This document shows, one piece after another, positions 1 to 6,236 of a stretch of 11,934 nt of DNA. The stretch covers positions 1 through 11,934 of the forward strand of contig JAQGKC010000178.1 in NCBI GenBank assembly GCA_028290305.1. The letters are read 5' to 3'. Within the stretch, counting starts at the first letter, position 1, and every line of letters begins with the position of its first letter. The translations under genes and the position numbers were made by a program. The notes beneath the pieces are model-generated. The model saw only the letters and a program-made list of their open reading frames with translations. It ran no database searches and was not told where the DNA came from. Source of the stretch: Bradyrhizobium sp. (GTDB lineage: Bacteria; Pseudomonadota; Alphaproteobacteria; Rhizobiales; Xanthobacteraceae).

Positions 1-77
1 GCCCGCGCCAGATCGCCAGCGCCGACGAGCAGCAAGGGACCGGTCCGCAGATCGAGAAACACCGGCAGGAATCGCAT
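1..77 (-). CDS. cysG: Siroheme synthase N-terminal domain (precorrin-2 dehydrogenase/ferrochelatase), 5' fragment
   Basis: Only the first 25 codons are inside the window; the gene runs leftward off the edge. Reading the minus strand from the ATG at 77-75 gives MRFLPVFLDLRTGPLLLVGA followed by GDLAR. That is the typical start of the CysG/Met8 Rossmann domain: a short 'FLPVFLDL' strand, then a hydrophobic strand leading into a glycine-rich NAD-binding turn (VGAGDLAR). In this family the domain oxidises precorrin-2 and inserts iron to make siroheme, the cofactor of sulfite and nitrite reductases. Whether the C-terminal methyltransferase domain is present cannot be seen. The gene is divergent from cysD with about 140 bp between start codons, which fits shared control of sulfur assimilation. 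The assignment rests on a short stretch; other dinucleotide-binding proteins are possible but the context favours CysG. Confidence 0.78.
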   Translation of the reverse strand, partial: MRFLPVFLDLRTGPLLLVGAGDLAR

Positions 78-105
78 CCGACACTCGCTACCCCAACTTA
101 CGGGG

Positions 106-171
106 TTGACTGGAATTATTTTCTATATATGTCTCGTTCAACGCCCGCAAAGAGAAAATTATTTCTTCTCT
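106..171. promoter_or_regulatory. AT-rich divergent control region of cysG/cysD
   Basis: This island is far more AT-rich than the flanking genes. It holds an inverted repeat AGAGAA (151-156) / TTCTCT (166-171) with a 9-nt spacer, and a direct repeat AATTATTT at 114-121 and 157-164, 43 bp apart (about four helical turns). A TTGACT (106-111) upstream of TATATA (124-129) resembles a sigma70 promoter toward cysD but the spacing is too short. On the other strand TTGAAC (141-136) with a 17-nt spacer and TAATTC (118-113) could serve cysG. A LysR-type sulfur regulator such as CysB/Cbl is a plausible user of this region, but that is inference. Confidence 0.4.
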
Positions 172-220
172 ATTGCGATGCAACTATAGAATTTTCGCCT
201 CCAGAGGCCAAGGGCCAGAG

Positions 221-1126
221 ATGCATCTTCTCGATAACGATCCTGCGAAAGACCGGTTGCGCCGGGCTGAACCGACGGAGGGGTCCGCGGTCCAGCAAAT
301 TTCGCTTCGCGAGCGCGCGCTCACGCCCACCATGGATCATTTGGACGCGCTCGAGGCCCAGAGCATCTACATTTTCAGGGAAGCCTTCGCGCGGCTGAAG
401 AAGCTGGCGCTGCTATGGTCGCTGGGCAAGGATTCCAATGTGATGATCTGGCTGGCGCGCAAGGCCTTTTTCGGCCGCGTGCCATTCCCCGCCTTGCATG
501 TCGATACCGGCAAGAAATTTCCGGAGATGTACGCGTTTCGCGATCGCTACGGCAAGGAATGGGAGCTCGACCTCAGGATCGAACCTTGCCCGCCGCTGGA
601 GACCATCGATCCGACCTTGCCGCCGGCCGCACGATCCGCCGCGCGGAAGACCGAAGGGCTGAAACTCGCGCTCGCCAAATATGGCTTCGACGGATTGATC
701 GCCGGGATTCGCCGCGACGAAGAGGCCACACGCGCCAAGGAACGGGTGTTCTCGCCGCGAGGCACTGAAGGCGGATGGGACGTACGCGATCAGCCGCCGG
801 AATTCTGGGATCAGTTCAACGCTTCGCCGCCGCCGGGCGCGCATTTGCGTATTCACCCGATCCTGCATTGGACCGAGGCCGACATTTGGGCCTACACCAA
901 GCGCGAAAACATCCCGATCATCCCGCTTTATCTCGCCAGAGAGGGCAAACGCTATCGCTCGCTGGGCGATGCCGACATCACCAATCCGGTGGCGTCGACC
1001 GCTTCCAACATCGAGGAAATCCTGATCGAGCTCGACGGCACCAAAGTACCGGAACGTTCCGGGCGCGCGCTGGATCACGAAACCGAGGACGCCTTCGAAC
1101 GCCTGCGCGTCGCCGGCTACCTCTGA
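221..1126 (+). CDS. cysD: Sulfate adenylyltransferase subunit 2 (CysD)
   Basis: CysD is the catalytic subunit of ATP sulfurylase. With the GTPase subunit CysN it makes adenylylsulfate (APS) from sulfate and ATP in the cytoplasm. It belongs to the PAPS-reductase/PP-loop family: the pyrophosphate-binding loop SLGKDSNVM is at residues 67-75. It is followed by the family blocks LHVDTGKKFPEMYAFRDRYG, KTEGLKLALAKYGFDGLIAG, RRDEEATRAKERVFS and, near the C-terminus, RSLGDADITNPVAS. I chose the ATG at 221 because AAGGG (210-214) lies 6 nt upstream, giving 301 residues, close to the E. coli length. The frame is open from 173, and ATG 332 (264 residues) is also possible because recognisable family sequence begins there, though I see no ribosome-binding site before it. 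It ends 21 nt before the preferred cysNC start, so the two are co-transcribed and probably translationally close. Confidence 0.95.
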   Translation: MHLLDNDPAKDRLRRAEPTEGSAVQQISLRERALTPTMDHLDALEAQSIYIFREAFARLKKLALLWSLGKDSNVMIWLARKAFFGRVPFPALHVDTGKKFPEMYAFRDRYGKEWELDLRIEPCPPLETIDPTLPPAARSAARKTEGLKLALAKYGFDGLIAGIRRDEEATRAKERVFSPRGTEGGWDVRDQPPEFWDQFNASPPPGAHLRIHPILHWTEADIWAYTKRENIPIIPLYLAREGKRYRSLGDADITNPVASTASNIEEILIELDGTKVPERSGRALDHETEDAFERLRVAGYL

Positions 1127-1147
1127 CAATGAGTTTTGAGTAGTCAG

Positions 1148-3064
1148 ATGAACATGATCCTCCCCGCAACGATATCGGCGACGCCCAACGGCACCACGCG
1201 TCCGCAGGTTCGCATCGTCATCGTCGGCCACGTCGATCACGGCAAGTCCACCTTGGTCGGGCGCCTGCTGCACGAGACGGGTAGTCTGCCCGAAGGCAAG
1301 CTCGACATGCTAAAGGCCGTCAGCTCGCGGCGGGGCATGCCGTTCGAATGGTCGTTTCTTTTGGACGCGCTGCAGACCGAGCGCGACCAGGGCATCACCA
1401 TCGACACCACGCAGATCAGGTTTCGCACCCGCTCCCGCGACGTGGTGCTGATCGACGCGCCCGGCCACGCCGAGTTCCTGCGCAACATGATCACCGGCGC
1501 CTCGCAGGCGGACGGCGCGCTGCTGATCATCGACGCGCTGGAAGGCGTGCGCGACCAGACCAGACGCCACGGCTATCTGTTGCATCTTCTCGGCGTCAAG
1601 CAGGTCGCCGTTGTCGTCAACAAAATGGATCGGGTCGATTTCAGCGCGGCCCGATTCAAGGAGATCAGCGACGAGATTTCAGCGCACCTGATTAGTCTTG
1701 GCGTCACGCCGTCAGCGGTGATTCCGATTTCCGCACGCGACGGCGATGGCGTTGCCGAGCGTACGCCGAAAATCCAATGGTATGGCGGGCCCACCGTGGT
1801 CGAGGCGCTCGATGCGCTCGAACCGGCGCGGCCGTTGGAAGCGCTTGCGCTGCGGCTGCCCGTGCAGGCGATCTACAAATTCGACGACCGCCGCATTGTG
1901 GCGGGACGCATCGAGTCAGGCCACCTTGCCGCCGGAGACGAGATCGTCATCATGCCCGCGGGCAAGATCGCCAAGATCAGGACCGTCGAGGGTTGGCCGG
2001 CCACGCCCGTCAGGGGGAAACAAACCGCGGGACGATCGGTCGGCATTACGCTCGACCGCGAACTGTTCGTCGAACGCGGCGATGTGATCGCCCATGTGGC
2101 CACTGCACCGCGCGACACCCGCCGGGTTCGCGCGCGGATTTTCTGGCTGCACGAAAAGCCGCTGGTGACCGGCGCCTCTGTACTGGTCCGGCTCGGCACC
2201 AGGGAAACCCGCGCCACCATTGTCGCCATCGAGAAGGCCGTCGATCCCGGCGAACTGTCGAGCGTGGAAACCAAGTCGATCGCGCGGAATCACGTTGGCG
2301 AGATCGACATTTCGCTGGCGCAGCCGCTGGCCGCTGATCCTTATTCCGACAATCCGCGCACCGGACGCCTGGTGATCGAGGTCAACGGCCGCATTGCCGG
2401 CGGCGGTCTGGTGCTGTCGGTCGATGCCGGGCAGCGCGCTATTCCTGTCGATATCGTGCCGGTGGAATCAGCGCTACGCCATGACGAACGCTCGGCGCGT
2501 TATCGTCACGGCGGCGCGGTCGTGTGGCTGACGGGACTGCCCGCTTCCGGAAAATCGACGCTGGCGCGGGCGCTGGAGCGCAGATTGTTCAGCAGTGGCG
2601 GTTCGCCGGTGCTGCTGGACGGCGATACGCTGCGCGCCGGCCTCAATAGCGACCTCGGTTTCACCGCGCAGGATCGCACCGAGAATATTCGCCGGCTGGC
2701 CGAAGTCGCGGTTCATCTCGCGCGCAACGGCCACATCGCCATCGTCGCTGCGGTCTCGCCATCGGCGGAAGATCGTGCCGCGGCGCGCCGCATCGCCGAT
2801 ACGGCGTTCCGTGAAGTCTATGTCGCGACATCAGCGGAAGTCTGCGAGAGCCGCGATCCCAAGGGCCATTATGCCAAGGCGCGCGCGGGCTCGCTGCACG
2901 CGTTCACCGGGATCGGCAACGATTACCAGCCGCCGACAGCCAGCGAGTTGACGATCGACGCCTCGGCGCGATCCGTCCCTGAGGCGACCGACGAGATCGA
3001 GCGGATGCTGATGAAGTCAGGCATTCTGTTCGACGAACCGGTCGATTTGGCTGCCAATATCTAA
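1148..3064 (+). CDS. cysNC: Bifunctional sulfate adenylyltransferase subunit 1 / adenylylsulfate kinase (CysNC)
   Basis: This is a fusion of the regulatory GTPase of ATP sulfurylase with APS kinase, so one polypeptide couples APS synthesis to PAPS formation. Residues 1 to about 435 are an EF-Tu-like protein: G1 GHVDHGKST (27-35), ERDQGITID (78-86), G3 DAPGH (from 103), G4 NKMD (158-161), then two beta-barrel domains. Residues from about 440 to 638 are APS kinase: P-loop GLPASGKST (463-471), [15 protein letters not shown] (from 491), DRTENIRR and [12 protein letters not shown] (from 570). The loop usually written ISPYR in CysC is VSPSAEDR here (536-543): the serine is kept, the Tyr and Arg are not. 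The start is uncertain among ATG 1148, ATG 1154 and TTG 1136; 1148 has a weak GAG about 8 nt upstream. It is the second and last gene of the operon and is followed by a terminator. Confidence 0.96.
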   Translation: MNMILPATISATPNGTTRPQVRIVIVGHVDHGKSTLVGRLLHETGSLPEGKLDMLKAVSSRRGMPFEWSFLLDALQTERDQGITIDTTQIRFRTRSRDVVLIDAPGHAEFLRNMITGASQADGALLIIDALEGVRDQTRRHGYLLHLLGVKQVAVVVNKMDRVDFSAARFKEISDEISAHLISLGVTPSAVIPISARDGDGVAERTPKIQWYGGPTVVEALDALEPARPLEALALRLPVQAIYKFDDRRIVAGRIESGHLAAGDEIVIMPAGKIAKIRTVEGWPATPVRGKQTAGRSVGITLDRELFVERGDVIAHVATAPRDTRRVRARIFWLHEKPLVTGASVLVRLGTRETRATIVAIEKAVDPGELSSVETKSIARNHVGEIDISLAQPLAADPYSDNPRTGRLVIEVNGRIAGGGLVLSVDAGQRAIPVDIVPVESALRHDERSARYRHGGAVVWLTGLPASGKSTLARALERRLFSSGGSPVLLDGDTLRAGLNSDLGFTAQDRTENIRRLAEVAVHLARNGHIAIVAAVSPSAEDRAAARRIADTAFREVYVATSAEVCESRDPKGHYAKARAGSLHAFTGIGNDYQPPTASELTIDASARSVPEATDEIERMLMKSGILFDEPVDLAANI

Positions 3065-3136
3065 GCCAGCCGGCGGCCATAGTTTACGCAATTAGAGCCC
3101 GCGAAAGGCCTTCTCAGGGCCACGGCTTTGGCGCTA

Positions 3137-3179
3137 AAAGAGGCTTTGAACGCCGCCTTGCGGCGCTCTTTGCTTTTTG
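3137..3179 (+). terminator. Rho-independent terminator after cysNC
   Basis: A hairpin CGCCGC (3151-3156), loop CTT, GCGGCG (3160-3165) is followed by CTCTTTGCTTTTTG. An outer pairing of AAAGAG (3137-3142) with CTCTTT (3166-3171) can lengthen the stem around an internal bulge. It lies 72 nt after the cysNC stop and before glcB, so it probably ends the sulfate operon. The rest of the 3065-3236 gap should hold the glcB promoter, but I see no convincing consensus there. Confidence 0.7.
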
Positions 3180-3236
3180 CCCCTGATAACGCCCTGACAA
3201 CAGCGTGTAACCGCCGCTTCTCGCGAGAGTTTGATA

Positions 3237-5399
3237 ATGAATCGCATCGATGCCCACGGACTGAAGATCGCTCCCGTTCTGTTCGATTTCATCGCCAAGG
3301 AGGCGACCCCCGGGACCGGGATTTCGCCTGACGCATTCTGGGCCGGGCTTGCCGCCATCATCCGCGATCTCGCCCCGAAAAACCGCGACCTGCTCGCCGT
3401 GCGCGATACGCTGCAGGCGAAAATCGACGGCTGGCATCGCGCCCACAAGGGCAAGCCATTCGACATGAACGCGTATACGGCGTTCCTCAGGGAGATCGGC
3501 TACCTGCTGCCGGAACCGGCGACCCAAAAGGTCGAGACATCGAATGTCGATGAGGAAATCGGCAAGATCTGCGGACCGCAACTGGTCGTGCCCCTCACCA
3601 ACGCGCGCTACGCCCTGAATGCCGCCAACGCGCGCTGGGGCAGCCTGTATGATGCATTTTATGGCACCGATGCGATCCCGCACGAAGCGAGCGAAAGCGG
3701 TAAGGGCTTCAACAAGGCCCGAGGTGCCAAGGTAGTCGCGAAAGCGAAAGCCTTTCTCGATTCGGCCGTGCCGCTGGCGACCGGAAGCCACACCGATGTG
3801 ACCTCCTACAGCGTCATCGCCGGCCAGCTCGCCGTCAAACTGAAGAGCGGCAACGCAACCGCGCTCAAATCGAACCAGCAGTTCGCCGGCTATCTGGGCG
3901 ACGCGGCTCAGCCTTCCGCGATCCTTTTGGCCAATAACGGGATGCATATCGAAATCAAGATCGACCGCGGCCACATGATCGGCAAGGACGATCCGGCCGG
4001 CGTTGCCGACATGATCCTGGAATCGGCGGTCAGCACGATCCTCGATATGGAAGACAGCGTTGCCACGGTCGACGCCGAAGACAAGGTGCTGGTCTATCGC
4101 AACACGCTGGGTCTGATGAACGGCACGCTGTCCGCCGACTTCGAGAAGGGCGGCAAGACGCTCAAGCGCGCACTCAACCCTGACCGCGTCTACAAGACGC
4201 CGGACGGAAAAGAACTCAAGCTGCATGGCCGCAGCCTGCTGCTGATGCGCAATGTCGGCCATCACATGTTCACCGACGCCGTGCTCGATAGCTCGGGCGC
4301 CGAAATTCCGGAAGGCATTCTTGATGCCGCGGTCGCCGGCTTGCTCGCAATCCACGATCTCAAGGGCTCTTCCAAAACGCGCAACAGCCGCACCGGTTCG
4401 GTCTATATCGTGAAGCCGAAGATGCATGGCCCCGACGAGGTCGCGCTGACCTGCGAGCTGTTCGGCCAAGTCGAGAAGATGCTGTCGCTGCCTGAAAACA
4501 CCATGAAGGTCGGCATCATGGACGAGGAGCGCCGCACCACGGTCAACCTCAAGGCCTGCATTCAGAACGCCCTGCAGCGCATCGTGTTCATCAACACCGG
4601 CTTCCTCGACCGCACCGGCGACGAGATCCATACCTCGATGGAAGCCGGCCCGATGATCCGCAAGAACGACATGAAGGGCCAGCCTTGGATCAAGGCCTAT
4701 GAAGACTGGAATGTCGACGTCGGCCTGATCGACGGCCTGCCCGGTCATGCCCAGATCGGCAAGGGCATGTGGGCCGCGCCGGACAAGATGGCCGACATGC
4801 TCGCGCAGAAGATCGCGCATCCGCAAGCCGGCGCCACCACCGCATGGGTGCCTTCGCCGACCGCCGCGACGCTGCACGCGCTGCATTATCATCAGGTCAA
4901 CGTGTTGGCGCGTCAGCAGGAACTGGCCAAAGGCGGCCCGCGCGCCAAGCTGTCCGACATCCTCACCATCCCGGTATCGCAATCGAACTGGGCGCCCGAC
5001 GACGTGAAGCAGGAAATCGACAATAACTGCCAGGGCATCCTTGGTTACGTGGTGCGCTGGATCGATCAGGGCGTCGGCTGCTCCAAAGTGCCTGACATCC
5101 ACGACGTCGGCCTGATGGAAGACCGCGCCACGCTGCGTATCTCGAGCCAGCATCTGGCCAACTGGCTGCATCAGGGCGTCATCACCGAGCATCAGGTGAT
5201 GGAGTCGCTCAAACGGATGGCCGTTGTGGTGGACGGACAAAACAAGGACGATCCGCTGTACCGTCCGATGGCGCCCGGTTTCGACGGCGTTGCCTTCAAG
5301 GCGGCCTGCGATCTGATCTTCAAGGGACGCGAGCAGCCGAACGGCTACACCGAATTCATCCTGACGGCGCGGCGCAGGGAAGCCAAGGCGGCCGGCTAA
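3237..5399 (+). CDS. glcB: Malate synthase G
   Basis: Malate synthase G condenses glyoxylate with acetyl-CoA to give malate. It is the second enzyme of the glyoxylate shunt and also drains glyoxylate from glycolate. The 720-residue length is that of the monomeric G isoform, longer than the A isoform. The active-site Arg is in [12 protein letters not shown] at residue 338. The magnesium ligands are Glu430 in MDEER and Asp458 in GFLDRTGDE, and the catalytic Asp is residue 629 in [13 protein letters not shown]. These match E. coli GlcB R338, E427, D455 and D631 by spacing. I prefer ATG 3237, which has GAGAG upstream, over the in-frame TTG at 3231. The gene stands alone: isocitrate lyase and glc genes are not in the window. 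A long antisense frame over most of it reflects GC-rich codon usage. Confidence 0.98.
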   Translation: MNRIDAHGLKIAPVLFDFIAKEATPGTGISPDAFWAGLAAIIRDLAPKNRDLLAVRDTLQAKIDGWHRAHKGKPFDMNAYTAFLREIGYLLPEPATQKVETSNVDEEIGKICGPQLVVPLTNARYALNAANARWGSLYDAFYGTDAIPHEASESGKGFNKARGAKVVAKAKAFLDSAVPLATGSHTDVTSYSVIAGQLAVKLKSGNATALKSNQQFAGYLGDAAQPSAILLANNGMHIEIKIDRGHMIGKDDPAGVADMILESAVSTILDMEDSVATVDAEDKVLVYRNTLGLMNGTLSADFEKGGKTLKRALNPDRVYKTPDGKELKLHGRSLLLMRNVGHHMFTDAVLDSSGAEIPEGILDAAVAGLLAIHDLKGSSKTRNSRTGSVYIVKPKMHGPDEVALTCELFGQVEKMLSLPENTMKVGIMDEERRTTVNLKACIQNALQRIVFINTGFLDRTGDEIHTSMEAGPMIRKNDMKGQPWIKAYEDWNVDVGLIDGLPGHAQIGKGMWAAPDKMADMLAQKIAHPQAGATTAWVPSPTAATLHALHYHQVNVLARQQELAKGGPRAKLSDILTIPVSQSNWAPDDVKQEIDNNCQGILGYVVRWIDQGVGCSKVPDIHDVGLMEDRATLRISSQHLANWLHQGVITEHQVMESLKRMAVVVDGQNKDDPLYRPMAPGFDGVAFKAACDLIFKGREQPNGYTEFILTARRREAKAAG

Positions 5400-5413
5400 A
5401 TTCCTAAAGAGCC

Positions 5414-5445
5414 GGCATAGTCGGGCGTCCTGACGTCACTATGCC
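5414..5445. repeat. Inverted repeat downstream of glcB
   Basis: GGCATAGT (5414-5421) and ACTATGCC (5438-5445) form perfect 8-bp arms around a 16-nt loop that contains the palindrome TGACGTCA (5431-5438, overlapping the right arm by one base). There is no T-run after it. It could be an RNA hairpin that protects or ends the glcB message, or a protein-binding site just upstream of the csbD promoter. I cannot decide between these. Confidence 0.5.
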
Positions 5446-5457
5446 ACGTTTCCTCCT

Positions 5458-5482
5458 GGAACGTTTGAATCAGCCGCCCGTT
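5458..5482 (+). promoter_or_regulatory. EcfG-type general stress promoter of the csbD-like gene
   Basis: GGAAC (5458-5462), a 16-nt spacer and CGTT (5479-5482) match exactly the promoter consensus known for EcfG, the extracytoplasmic-function sigma factor of the alphaproteobacterial general stress response (GGAAC-N16/17-CGTT). Transcription would start near 5490, about 25 nt before the ATG at 5516, leaving room for the AGGAG ribosome-binding site at 5504-5508. The gene's family was named from a stress-sigma regulon in Bacillus, which agrees with the site. Confidence 0.8.
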
Positions 5483-5515
5483 GAAAGGCCATCCCGACTC
5501 AATAGGAGATGACCA

Positions 5516-5716
5516 ATGGATTGGAACCGGGTTGAAGGAAACTGGAAGCAGTTCAAGGGCGCCGCGAAGGAGAAGTGGGGCAAGCTCACCGACGACGATC
5601 TGAACGTAATCGAGGGTCGCCGCGAGCAACTCGAAGGCAAGCTGCAGCAACGCTACGGCTTCGCCAAGGATCAAATCCACAAGGACGTGGACGACTGGTT
5701 CAGGACGCTGAAATAG
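5516..5716 (+). CDS. CsbD family stress-response protein
   Basis: This is a 66-residue, highly charged, soluble protein with no signal peptide or membrane segment. It has the CsbD pattern: MDWNRVEGNWKQFKGAAKEK at the N-terminus (the family's typical W..EG.WKQ.KG..KE.WGKLTDDD), then a middle helix with IEGRREQLEGKLQQRYG and the end DVDDWFRTLK. CsbD proteins are abundant small stress proteins whose biochemical role is not settled; the founding member is controlled by sigma-B in B. subtilis. AGGAG lies 7 nt before the ATG. The EcfG-type promoter just upstream predicts induction in stationary phase, desiccation or osmotic stress. It is monocistronic, with its own terminator. Confidence 0.95.
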   Translation: MDWNRVEGNWKQFKGAAKEKWGKLTDDDLNVIEGRREQLEGKLQQRYGFAKDQIHKDVDDWFRTLK

Positions 5717-5734
5717 ATCACAGGTGACAGAGAA

Positions 5735-5761
5735 GCTCCGGCCTTCGCCGGGGGCCTTTTT
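5735..5761 (+). terminator. Rho-independent terminator of the csbD-like gene
   Basis: A GC-rich stem, GCTCCGGC (5735-5742) against GCCGGGGGC (5747-5755) with a CTTC loop and one probable bulged G, runs into CC and then TTTTT (5757-5761). It starts 19 nt after the csbD stop, a normal position for an intrinsic terminator. Confidence 0.85.
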
Positions 5762-5775
5762 GTTGAAAATTGCGC

Positions 5776-5833
5776 GTCATTGCTGCGAGGAGCAAGGCGA
5801 TGAAGCAATCTCGATCGGACACGCATTCGCGTG
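5776..5833. repeat. REP-like palindromic intergenic element
   Basis: ATTGCT (5779-5784) and AGCAAT (5804-5809) enclose GCGAGGAGCAAGGCGATGA. This resembles the 'CATTGCGAGGAGC...GAAGCAATC' intergenic repeat that I recall as widespread in Bradyrhizobium and relatives. A second small hairpin, CACGC-ATTC-GCGTG (5820-5833), follows. Both lie between two convergent genes, the usual place for such elements. The family assignment is from memory and only one copy is in this window. Confidence 0.55.
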
Positions 5834-5886
5834 ACCCATTGGCTCGCAACAACGATGGCTCACCATAACGATTGACGTTGGCGCGG

Positions 5887-6042
5887 CTAGAACACCGCGA
5901 TGTACTTCAAGAGTGATATGACACCCAGGATGATGACGACCACCCGGCAAATCTGCTTGGCGCGGCCATCGAGCGGCAACAGGTTGATCAGATAGAGAAC
6001 GAGAATAACGACGAGAAACGTAACGAGTACGCTGATAATCAT
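5887..6042 (-). CDS. Small two-helix membrane protein (Thivi_2564-like)
   Basis: The minus strand from ATG 6042 to TAG 5887 encodes 51 residues: a hydrophobic helix (about residues 2-22, ISVLVTFLVVILVLYLINLL), a short polar loop PLDGRAKQICR, and a second hydrophobic segment (34-51, VVVIILGVISLLKYIAVF). The layout, with a Pro-Leu-Asp loop rich in basic residues, matches the very small inner-membrane proteins annotated as Thivi_2564 family; their function is unknown. AGGGGG lies 6 nt before the ATG. It has its own EcfG-type promoter 46 nt upstream and is convergent with the csbD-like gene, so both are probably induced together in the general stress response. It is easy to miss because of its size, but start, ribosome-binding site, promoter and codon use all agree. 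Confidence 0.85.
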   Translation of the reverse strand: MIISVLVTFLVVILVLYLINLLPLDGRAKQICRVVVIILGVISLLKYIAVF

Positions 6043-6061
6043 CTATGGCCCCCTGGGAATG

Positions 6062-6125
6062 GCGTTAAGCGCTGTTAGAAATGTCTTAACGCTTAAGGTG
6101 TTCGCCCGGTTCCACTTGGGGAACC
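6062..6125. repeat. Two inverted repeats overlapping the stress promoter
   Basis: GCGTTAAG (6062-6069) and CTTAACGC (6085-6092) form perfect 8-bp arms with a 15-nt spacer; the right arm contains the promoter's -10 element. GGTTCC (6108-6113) and GGAACC (6120-6125) form a second inverted repeat around ACTTGG, and its left arm contains the -35 element. They could bind a regulator that tunes the stress promoter or the divergent chemoreceptor gene. This is inferred from position only. Confidence 0.45.
6088..6113 (-). promoter_or_regulatory. EcfG-type general stress promoter of the small membrane protein gene
   Basis: On the minus strand GGAAC (6113-6109), a 17-nt spacer and CGTT (6091-6088) match the EcfG consensus. 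The start codon at 6042 is 46 nt beyond the -10 element, which leaves a leader of about 35-40 nt with a good AGGGGG site. It is the second such promoter within about 650 bp. Confidence 0.78.
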
Positions 6126-6174
6126 CTCAGTCTTCCAGAAAACTGAATATCTTCAACGGCCCACATTTTTACGG

Positions 6175-6185
6175 CAGTGACACTG
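6175..6185. repeat. CAGTG-A-CACTG palindrome upstream of the chemoreceptor gene
   Basis: A perfect 11-bp palindrome lies 51 nt before the chemoreceptor ATG, in the stretch where its promoter is expected. It may be a small operator or chance. I see no strong sigma70 or sigma54 consensus for this gene between 6126 and 6236. Confidence 0.35.
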
Positions 6186-6236
6186 TCTAAATGTTTACCA
6201 TTTCCGGGCCAAAAGCATGGAGCTTTGGGGGTTTCC

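Noticed and set aside
1049..1062. CCGGAACGTTCCGG, a perfect 14-bp palindrome containing GGAAC
   Set aside because: It lies inside cysD, where the codons (Val-Pro-Glu-Arg-Ser-Gly) explain it, and no CGTT follows at 16-17 nt, so it is not an EcfG promoter.
3114..5240. A 708-codon open frame antisense to glcB
   Set aside because: It mirrors the codon structure of a highly conserved GC-rich gene on the other strand, has no recognisable domain, and runs past the glcB start. Malate synthase G is certain, so the antisense frame is a shadow.
5800..5868. A 22-codon frame MKQSRSDTHSRDPLARNNDG followed by SP, with GAGGAGC upstream
   Set aside because: Its ribosome-binding-like sequence and first codons belong to the REP-like repeat, and nothing else supports translation.
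6188..6215. TAAATGTT-N12-GCCAAAAG upstream of the chemoreceptor gene, resembling a sigma28 flagellar promoter
   Set aside because: It has several mismatches, a spacer one base too long, and sits only about 20 nt before the start codon.
6177..6236. GTG 6177 as the chemoreceptor start, adding 20 residues
   Set aside because: The extra residues precede a complete membrane-anchor helix, show no coding character, and no ribosome-binding site is present; ATG 6237 fits better.
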